Shown: in pieces, positions 6,319 through 10,738 of the stretch | Position numbering within the stretch: the first letter of the stretch is position 1 | Layout: each line of letters opens with the position of its first letter | Assembly: GCA_030621685.1 (NCBI GenBank) | Contig: JAUXHF010000041.1 | Coordinates: 1-10,738 of the forward strand | Reading direction: 5' to 3' | Length of the DNA stretch: 10,738 bases | DNA from: Spirochaetota bacterium | GTDB taxonomy: Bacteria; Spirochaetota; UBA12135; COTS27 | Program-made: the position numbers and the translations under genes | Notes under the pieces: generated by a model | What the model was told of the DNA's origin: nothing | Seen by the model: only the letters and a program-made list of their open reading frames with translations | The model's database searches: none

Positions 6319-7224
6319 ATGGAAGAAAAATTTTACAGAGCTGAAGATGAGCAGGCTAGGATTTCTCCCTATCTTTGGGATCATGTTTTTATGGCTTCGC
6401 TATGTGCACGAGAAACATGTTCTGCGTTTAGCTTGGAAGCTGGCAATAGGTACTGCGCCAAATGTGGCTATGTTTTAGAGCCTTTTTACGATTTTTACAA
6501 ACTCTTCTTGCTGGAGCCGCCGCCACAACCGCAAGGGCAAGGGGCAGCAGAGGGAGACGTTCTAGCTTTCGAGGCCGAGGTGCTGGCTTCTTACCAAGAG
6601 TTCAAAAGCTCTTTGAAAGCAGCCTACCGCTTGCTAGCCAAACGACATCACCCTGATAGCTTGGCAAATGTTGCAGGTGCTAAGCAAGAGCAGCAGCCGA
6701 TAAAAGATACTCCTGAGTTAGCAGAATGGACGAATGCCACTAACGAAGATTTTACAAACTTTTCAGCATCGGCGGCCTTTACTTCTGAAGAAGATGAAGC
6801 TACGGCTGCCAAAAACACGGCCTTTATTAACACTGCCTATGCTTTGCTTTCACAGCAGACAAGCGAAGAAGCCTATCGAGTAACTTTTTTAGAACTCGCG
6901 GATGGCCTGGGCTACAAAAAGCCATCTTCTTCTGAAGATGGCTCTGCTGCCATTGAAAATCTAGGTTTTCAAGAGCAAGTGTCCTTGCAGGCGAAATCGT
7001 CATCTCCTGTATTGGCTTTGGTGCTGGCCTTGGTAGTTTTCATTTTTGGAATAGGTTTTTTCCAAATCTATAGCCGTAGTTTGAATTTTAGTGCTTGGAA
7101 TTTGTTGCTAAGCTCTGTGGGGCTAAGCGCACTGATGTTTTTTTGTATACGGGTAGCTCTTTTGCGAAAAAGACGCCCCCCGCTTGAAGAAGCAGGGCCG
7201 GGGCAGGGGGAAGCTAAAGGCTAA
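6319..7224 (+). CDS. Membrane-anchored J-domain protein with four-cysteine cluster
   Basis: 301 residues. J-domain proteins stimulate Hsp70 (DnaK) ATPase through an HPD loop. Here HPD is at 111-113 after a basic helix (FKSSLKAAYRLLAKRH, 95-110), and a later helix at ~166-190 (FINTAYALLSQQ...) fits helix III. About 50 acidic, low-complexity residues separate them, far more than the usual 10-15. Upstream, C29, C34, C46 and C49 (CxxxxC and CxxC) look like a small zinc-binding ribbon. Two hydrophobic helices at ~230-250 and ~260-281 are followed by RKRR, so both ends probably face the cytosol. This is not DnaJ, since the G/F region and CxxCxGxG repeats are absent. AGGAAG lies 7 bases before ATG. 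The C-terminal tail overlaps a 24 bp tandem repeat, and codons 200-207 contain a strong hairpin acting on the opposite strand. The client is unknown. Confidence 0.8.
   Translation: MEEKFYRAEDEQARISPYLWDHVFMASLCARETCSAFSLEAGNRYCAKCGYVLEPFYDFYKLFLLEPPPQPQGQGAAEGDVLAFEAEVLASYQEFKSSLKAAYRLLAKRHHPDSLANVAGAKQEQQPIKDTPELAEWTNATNEDFTNFSASAAFTSEEDEATAAKNTAFINTAYALLSQQTSEEAYRVTFLELADGLGYKKPSSSEDGSAAIENLGFQEQVSLQAKSSSPVLALVLALVVFIFGIGFFQIYSRSLNFSAWNLLLSSVGLSALMFFCIRVALLRKRRPPLEEAGPGQGEAKG
6916..6943 (-). terminator. Intrinsic terminator on the minus strand, inside the J-protein gene
   Basis: On the minus strand AGCCATCTTC, a 4-base loop AGAA, and GAAGATGGCT form a perfect 10 bp stem (6920-6943), followed directly by TTTTG (6919-6915). 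This is the best terminator shape in the window. On the plus strand CTGCTG follows, so it would not act on the J-protein gene itself. The nearest minus-strand gene ends at 7282, 339 bases upstream in that direction, so it probably terminates that transcript, which would overlap the 3' end of the J-protein mRNA. Confidence 0.65.
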
Positions 7225-7253
7225 GGCTAGGGGGAAGCTAAAGGCTAAGGCTA
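7206..7253. repeat. 24 bp tandem repeat spanning the J-protein stop codon
   Basis: Two exact 24-base units (7206-7229 and 7230-7253), each beginning GGGGGAAGCTAAAGGCTAAG. The first codes GEAKG and the stop TAA at 7222-7224; the second is an in-frame but untranslated copy including another TAA. The unit is a multiple of three. A further GCTAGGGCTAGC follows at 7250-7261. Confidence 0.9.
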
Positions 7254-7281
7254 GGGCTAGCAGATGGATGAAGAAAGAGGC

Positions 7282-7977
7282 TTAAAATTCTCGAATATAA
7301 ATTTTGGCAGCTGTAATTTTCCCGAGCCGGATAGAGTAGCGGATATTCTGATCTATAGTTTTATTAATATACTTTCTAAATGAAGGAAAGGCACTGAACA
7401 GCCTAGCCATTTTCCATAAAAATTTATTGGTTAGCACAACGTAAGAATGGACATTTAAGTATTGGAAGCCATTTATTTCACGATAGGTTATCTCTACTAG
7501 CATTCTGCCGGTAAGGGTGGGTTTCGCTTTGTAATCACCTTCTACTAGGAAAACAAACCTATTCTCATTTGTGTCTGAATGGATAACATAAATATCTGCC
7601 GTTACTTTTGGCGGCTCTTCAATTTTGTACCATTTTGGATTTACTCTTTCGTAGGTATATATGCTTTTGCCATAGAGGTTTGCCTTATCAATGGTGTAGC
7701 CAATATCTTCAAACATCATATCTAATACTTTATCGGGTACGCTTATGGTGAAAATAGCGTTGGTGTAAAGAGGTACTAGTTTAAAAACGTTCTTGATTTT
7801 ATCTTGGACATTTATGTCTTCTAAGCCATTTTCTTTATCTACTAAAGAAAGGTATTGCTCAAGCTCTATGCTATAGTCTTTATGGAAATAAGCCTCTGCA
7901 TACAGAGACGGCAGCATAAAAATAGTTAAAATAATGATGCTAAGTAGGGTTAACGGTTTATTTTTTAGTTGGAACAT
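7282..7977 (-). CDS. Secreted or periplasmic protein of unknown function
   Basis: 231 residues from ATG 7977. I do not recognise the family. The N-terminus MFQLKNKPLTLLSII is a clear Sec signal: two lysines, then a hydrophobic core to ~20, with likely cleavage after PSLYA (~25). No lipobox cysteine is present. The mature part (~205 residues) mixes beta-like and charged segments (YVIHSDTNENRFVFLVEGDY; GRMLVEITYREINGFQYL) with a basic C-terminal end and no membrane helix. The frame opens at TTG 8052, but that would bury the signal sequence behind 25 residues and has no ribosome binding site. Base composition differs from its neighbours: I counted 32% and 35% G+C for 7621-7680 and 7681-7740, against 53% for 8281-8340 in pyrC. 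Recent acquisition or relaxed selection are both possible. It converges on the J-protein gene and diverges from pyrC. Confidence 0.75.
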   Translation of the reverse strand: MFQLKNKPLTLLSIIILTIFMLPSLYAEAYFHKDYSIELEQYLSLVDKENGLEDINVQDKIKNVFKLVPLYTNAIFTISVPDKVLDMMFEDIGYTIDKANLYGKSIYTYERVNPKWYKIEEPPKVTADIYVIHSDTNENRFVFLVEGDYKAKPTLTGRMLVEITYREINGFQYLNVHSYVVLTNKFLWKMARLFSAFPSFRKYINKTIDQNIRYSIRLGKITAAKIYIREF

Positions 7978-8083
7978 AGTTAAAAAATTTGTATGGAATG
8001 TTATGCATATTAAAACGAGAGTAAAATGTCTTTCACGCTGGCATAAAGCCAATCATGGGTGGCTTGTTTTTTATTTTATCTTA

Positions 8084-8094
8084 TATAATATAAT
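8084..8094 (+). promoter_or_regulatory. A/T-rich divergent promoter region with overlapping TATAAT boxes
   Basis: Two overlapping perfect TATAAT hexamers (8084-8089, 8089-8094) lie in the gap between the minus-strand secreted-protein gene and pyrC. The upstream TTGTTT at 8064-8069 is a weak -35 with non-ideal spacing (14 or 19). The reverse complement is also TATA-rich, so the element could serve either gene. If used for pyrC, the leader would be about 130 bases and would include the inverted repeat at 8173-8205. Confidence 0.35.
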
Positions 8095-8172
8095 ACATTA
8101 GGATATAACATGAAAGTATAAATTTTTTATTTGCGAAAAATTTATAAAAATAAGTAAGCAAAAATAAGCTAA

Positions 8173-8205
8173 TTTTCCTTGAAAACTGCGAAAAAACAAG
8201 GAAAA
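8173..8205 (+). promoter_or_regulatory. Inverted repeat in the pyrC leader
   Basis: TTTTCCTTG (8173-8181) and CAAGGAAAA (8197-8205) are perfect 9 bp complements around a 15-base A-rich loop, ending 27 bases before the pyrC ATG. CTTTCTGAAAG, itself a palindrome, follows at 8207-8217. Candidate operator or mRNA hairpin controlling pyrC; no U-run follows, so not a terminator. Confidence 0.45.
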
Positions 8206-8232
8206 ACTTTCTGAAAGCAAGAGTCTGAAATT

Positions 8233-9456
8233 ATGGAAGAGTCGCTAAGAAAAATAATACTTCCTGCGCCCAACGATTTCCATGTTCATCTGCGAGAGGG
8301 GGCTATTTTGCCGCTGGCCTTAAAGCATACGGCAGAAGTGTTTGAACGGGCCATTGTTATGCCCAACCTTCTAAAGCCAGTTGCCACGGTAGCAGAGGCT
8401 TTGCTGTATAAGCAAAACATTGAAACTATTTGGCAGGCGATTAGTGAAAAGAAACCTGCCGAGGCAGATTCTCCGGAATCTTCGCCGCTATTTTCGCCGC
8501 TCATGGCCTTATATCTTACAGAAAACACTAGTTATGAAGAAGTGCAGAAAGCCGCCAAAGAACCAGCGATAATAGGCTTTAAATACTACCCAGAAGGAGT
8601 AACTACGAATGCAGCTAGTGGCATAAGGCAGTATACTCGGGTAGCGGCTGCTTTGGCGGCTATGGAAGAATTTGATATGCCTTTACTGGTTCACGGAGAA
8701 AGCGGAGGCAGCGTGGATGTTTTCGATAGAGAGCAGCATTTTTTAGATACTACGCTCTTGCCTCTTATGCAGAAATATCCTAAGCTGCGTATTACCTTAG
8801 AGCATGTTTCTAGCAAAAAAGCGGCCGATTTTGTTGCCTCCATGCAAAGCCCAGCTCTGGCGCTTCAGGCATGCTCGCAGCAAAACGAGGGTAACCAGAA
8901 TAGCCAGAATAGCCAGCGTACGCAGCGGCTAAAAGCTACTCTTACCTTGCATCATCTTTTGCTGACACGAAATGATTTGCTAGGCACGGGAATACGTCCG
9001 CATTTTTATTGCAAGCCCATTGTTAAACGAGAAGAGGATAGGCAAGCCTTACTGGCCTATGCACGCTTGGGGCATGAGAATTTTTTTTTCGGCAGTGACA
9101 GTGCGCCTCACCCTATGTATGCTAAGGAAGCGGCGGTTGGCTGTGCTGGGCTATTCACGATGCCTGTTATTATCGAAAATTTGCTGAAACTTTTTGAAAT
9201 AGACGCTGATTCCCCCAAAAATTCACTTTCAAAAAGAAAGGTTAGGCTTCAAAGGTTAAAGGCTTTTCTTGTTACCAACGGAGAGGCTCACTATAAACTT
9301 GCTCCCAACAAGAGTTTTCTTCTTGTTGAAAAGCATGATAGGGCAGAATATATTCCGAATTTCTATTGTTTTGGCAAGAACGAAAAGGATAGACTTGTAC
9401 CCTTTCAAGCTGGCCAGCCCTGCTACTGGCGTTTCAAGAGAATTCTGCATGCTTAG
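8233..9456 (+). CDS. pyrC: Dihydroorotase, E. coli PyrC-type, with low-complexity insertions
   Basis: 407 residues against ~350 for E. coli PyrC. It cyclises N-carbamoyl-L-aspartate to dihydroorotate, the third step of pyrimidine synthesis, in the cytosol with two metals. All catalytic motifs are present: H17 and H19 (FHVHLR), N46 (MPN), the lysine that becomes carboxylated, K117 (GFKYYPEGVTTN), H154 (LLVHGE), H191 (LEHVSSKKAADF), H257 (RPHFYCKPIVKR) and D288 (GSDSAPH). Extra residues lie at ~72-88 (acidic, Ser/Pro-rich), ~214-232 (Gln/Asn-rich, coded by 9-base repeats) and ~325-340 (basic). All avoid the motifs, so the enzyme is probably active. AAGAG about ten bases upstream is a weak ribosome binding site. 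No other pyr gene lies in the window. Confidence 0.95.
   Translation: MEESLRKIILPAPNDFHVHLREGAILPLALKHTAEVFERAIVMPNLLKPVATVAEALLYKQNIETIWQAISEKKPAEADSPESSPLFSPLMALYLTENTSYEEVQKAAKEPAIIGFKYYPEGVTTNAASGIRQYTRVAAALAAMEEFDMPLLVHGESGGSVDVFDREQHFLDTTLLPLMQKYPKLRITLEHVSSKKAADFVASMQSPALALQACSQQNEGNQNSQNSQRTQRLKATLTLHHLLLTRNDLLGTGIRPHFYCKPIVKREEDRQALLAYARLGHENFFFGSDSAPHPMYAKEAAVGCAGLFTMPVIIENLLKLFEIDADSPKNSLSKRKVRLQRLKAFLVTNGEAHYKLAPNKSFLLVEKHDRAEYIPNFYCFGKNEKDRLVPFQAGQPCYWRFKRILHA
8893..8928 (+). repeat. In-frame 9 bp tandem repeat in pyrC
   Basis: Four degenerate 9-base units (AACCAGAAT, AGCCAGAAT, AGCCAGCGT, ACGCAGCGG) encode NQN-SQN-SQR-TQR at residues 221-232. They fall in the segment between H191 and the conserved THH/RPH region, where E. 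coli PyrC has a shorter connection. Unit gain or loss keeps the frame. Confidence 0.85.
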
Positions 9457-9624
9457 AGCTTATAAAAAGCCGTGAAAATTTTTCTTAAAATCAGGCCAAC
9501 TTCCTCTAACTAAGACAGATTTTCAGCGCTCCATCGTTTATATTAAAAAAAGCTAGCATTATAATTTTACAGTAGTTCTTACAAGAATTCTTTTTTGCTG
9601 ATATTTAAGGCTGATATGAAATTT

Positions 9625-9642
9625 TTCTAAAATTTTTTAGAA
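9625..9642. promoter_or_regulatory. Palindrome upstream of the sigma factor promoter
   Basis: TTCTAAAATTTTTTAGAA is an 8+8 bp inverted repeat with a 2-base centre, directly abutting the candidate -35 at 9643. Its position and symmetry suit an operator for a dimeric regulator. Its A/T-richness also allows an UP element or chance. Confidence 0.35.
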
Positions 9643-9669
9643 TTGCTAGGCTTTTTTCCGGTATATATT
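9643..9669 (+). promoter_or_regulatory. Candidate promoter of the sigma factor gene
   Basis: TTGCTA (9643-9648) and TATATT (9664-9669) are separated by 15 bp, shorter than the optimal 17. Transcription from about 9676 would leave a leader of ~67 bases before the preferred TTG start at 9743. It would also leave almost none before ATG 9677, which is one reason to prefer the later start. Confidence 0.35.
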
Positions 9670-9727
9670 TCCCGAAATGAGAAAAAAAGAATGCGTTCAA
9701 GAAAAACCCTTAATTGGGAAATCATGT

Positions 9728-9734
9728 AAAGGAG
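9728..9734 (+). promoter_or_regulatory. Strong ribosome binding site deciding the sigma factor start
   Basis: AAAGGAG at 9728-9734 lies 8 bases before the in-frame TTG at 9743. It is the strongest Shine-Dalgarno match I noticed before any gene start in the window. ATG 9677 upstream has none. Confidence 0.6.
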
Positions 9735-9742
9735 ATTCAAGC

Positions 9743-10423
9743 TTGATAGCCCATAACCTGCCAGCTGATGATACTGAAGGCCATGTCAAAGCTAAAGAGA
9801 ATATGACAAAATTCTTGAAAGATAAATCAACAAGCTCTGTAGCAGAAGAAAGAAGAAATTCGGCTATAATAATGGGGCGAGTAGCTGCTGGCGATGCCTT
9901 AGCTATGCACGAGGTAGTAGAACAACACTTACGCGCTTCTGTATCGTTGGCGTATCGGTTTCTGCGCGATGAACAAGAATCCCAAGATGTCTCTCAAGAG
10001 GCCTTTCTTAGGCTTTGGCGGCAGGCTAGCTCTTGGCGCGAGGAAGCTAAAATATCCACATGGCTTTACCGCGTAACCGTGAACTTATGTCTTGACAGGT
10101 TGCGTAAACAAAAACGCAAACAAACCTATGAGCTACCAGAATCTATAGTTGACACAAGCAATAATCCGGCTACCACCCTAGAAAAAAAAGATGAAGAAAA
10201 AAAACATCTTCAGATTTTAGAACGCTGCCTGCACAAGCTTTCAGATCATCACCGTACCGTACTGACCTTGTTTGTTTTTGAAAAGCACTCTTTAAAAAAA
10301 ACAGCTATGGTTATGCAGATAAGTGAACGTGCCGCCGAATCTTTACTTCGCCGTGCCCGTGAAAAAATTAGCCTACTCTTGCATAGTGAGCAAGGATTCT
10401 CTTCTCTTTCTTTTCTTGCCTAG
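9743..10423 (+). CDS. ECF-type RNA polymerase sigma-70 family sigma factor
   Basis: 226 residues from TTG 9743; 248 if ATG 9677 is used. ECF sigma factors hold only regions 2 and 4 and redirect RNA polymerase to a small regulon. Region 2 spans ~50-126, with the core-binding and -10 recognition helices in DEQESQDVSQEAFLRLW (76-92) and STWLYRVTVNLCLDRLRK (105-122). A charged linker follows. Region 4 spans ~158-210, with the -35 recognition helix-turn-helix SLKKTAMVMQISERAAESLL at 183-202. The ~45 residues before region 2 are polar, unconserved and rich in Lys, Glu and Ser; further in-frame ATGs at 9803 and 9872 could give shorter forms. No anti-sigma gene follows on either strand before the repeat array, so the control mechanism is not visible here. 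The subgroup cannot be told by eye. Confidence 0.88.
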   Translation: MIAHNLPADDTEGHVKAKENMTKFLKDKSTSSVAEERRNSAIIMGRVAAGDALAMHEVVEQHLRASVSLAYRFLRDEQESQDVSQEAFLRLWRQASSWREEAKISTWLYRVTVNLCLDRLRKQKRKQTYELPESIVDTSNNPATTLEKKDEEKKHLQILERCLHKLSDHHRTVLTLFVFEKHSLKKTAMVMQISERAAESLLRRAREKISLLLHSEQGFSSLSFLA

Positions 10424-10443
10424 CTGTGAAAAATACATATAAG

Positions 10444-10738
10444 TTATCACAATCACCTATGCCAGTATTCAGAATTACAGAACTAAAACCTTTACCAAAG
10501 CCCAGCTAAACTTTTATCACCAACTTTTATCACCATCACCCAGGCAGCTATTCAGAATTACAGAACTAAAACCTTTACCAAAGCCCAGCTAAACTTTTAT
10601 CACCATCACCCAGGCAGCTATTCAGAATTACAGAACTAAAACTTTTACCAAAGCCCAGCTAAACTTTTATTACAATCACCCAGGCAGCTATTCAAATTAC
10701 AGAACTAAAACTTTTACCAAAGCCCAGCTAAACTTTTA
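10444..10738. repeat. Tandem array of a 70 bp repeat, cut by the window end
   Basis: A degenerate partial unit (10444-10467) is followed by copies starting at 10468, 10551, 10621 and 10691. The period is 70, with the first copy 83 bp because AACTTTTATCACC is duplicated (10509-10521, 10522-10534). The last copy is truncated at 10738. Each unit itself contains two related stretches (CTAAAACYTTTACC and CTAAACTTTTATCACC). Copies 1-2 share CCTTT where copies 3-4 have CTTTT. The period is not a multiple of three and stops occur in all frames I checked, so it is not coding. There are no unique spacers, so it is not CRISPR. Confidence 0.92.

Noticed and set aside
7978..8052. 25-residue N-terminal extension of the minus-strand secreted protein starting at TTG 8052
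   Set aside because: It would place extra residues before a perfect signal peptide and has no ribosome binding site.
9306..9328. 8 bp inverted repeat in pyrC (CAACAAGA / TCTTGTTG)
   Set aside because: No T-run on either strand, and the codons encode an ordinary stretch near the C-terminus; likely chance.
9269..9475. Plus-strand frame overlapping the end of pyrC
   Set aside because: Shadow frame: pyrC motifs and length account for this DNA and the frame has no ribosome binding site.
1660..9795. Frequent GCTAAAG/GGCTAA words as a DNA uptake-type signal
   Set aside because: Many instances are Ala-Lys codons or inside the local repeats already listed; without genome counts no enrichment can be claimed.
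10444..10738. CRISPR array
   Set aside because: The repeated unit is 70 bp with no unique spacers between copies, and there are no cas genes in the window.

Overview
The window looks like a chromosomal stretch from a diderm bacterium of moderate to low G+C. My best guess is a spirochaete. The bactofilin's C-terminal half resembles the spirochaetal versions I remember, there is an outer-membrane beta-barrel candidate, non-ATG starts and missing Shine-Dalgarno sequences seem common, and intergenic DNA is A/T-rich and full of degenerate repeats. The phylum is an inference, not something the sequence proves. I see no rRNA, tRNA, CRISPR array, transposase, phage gene or defence system.

Layout. 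1-376: two copies of a ~160 bp repeat carrying the 3' end of an outer-membrane protein gene; the left copy holds only a relic of a paralogue. 342-1412 (-): the intact secreted beta-barrel protein. 1413-1808: A/T-rich divergent promoter region. 1809-2237 (+): bactofilin. 2442-3710 (+): PdxA enlarged by insertions, followed by a decayed 44 bp copy of its own 3' end. 3959-6169 (+): SLC12-type cation-chloride cotransporter-like permease. 6319-7224 (+): membrane-anchored J-domain protein with a four-cysteine cluster. 7282-7977 (-): A/T-rich secreted protein of unknown function; its likely terminator lies inside the convergent J-protein gene. 8233-9456 (+): PyrC dihydroorotase with low-complexity insertions. 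9743-10423 (+): ECF-type sigma factor. 10444-10738: 70 bp tandem repeat array running off the right edge.

The genes do not form one pathway. They are mostly single transcription units separated by 57-396 bp and cover vitamin B6 synthesis (pdxA), pyrimidine synthesis (pyrC), ion transport, cell shape (bactofilin), envelope proteins and transcription control. The common theme is repeat-driven sequence change: degenerate partial duplications beside genes, in-frame microsatellites inside conserved enzymes, and palindromes in both coding and leader DNA. I found no convincing undescribed multi-gene system. The best leads are the antisense terminator, the gene-end relics, the 70 bp array and the J-domain protein architecture.
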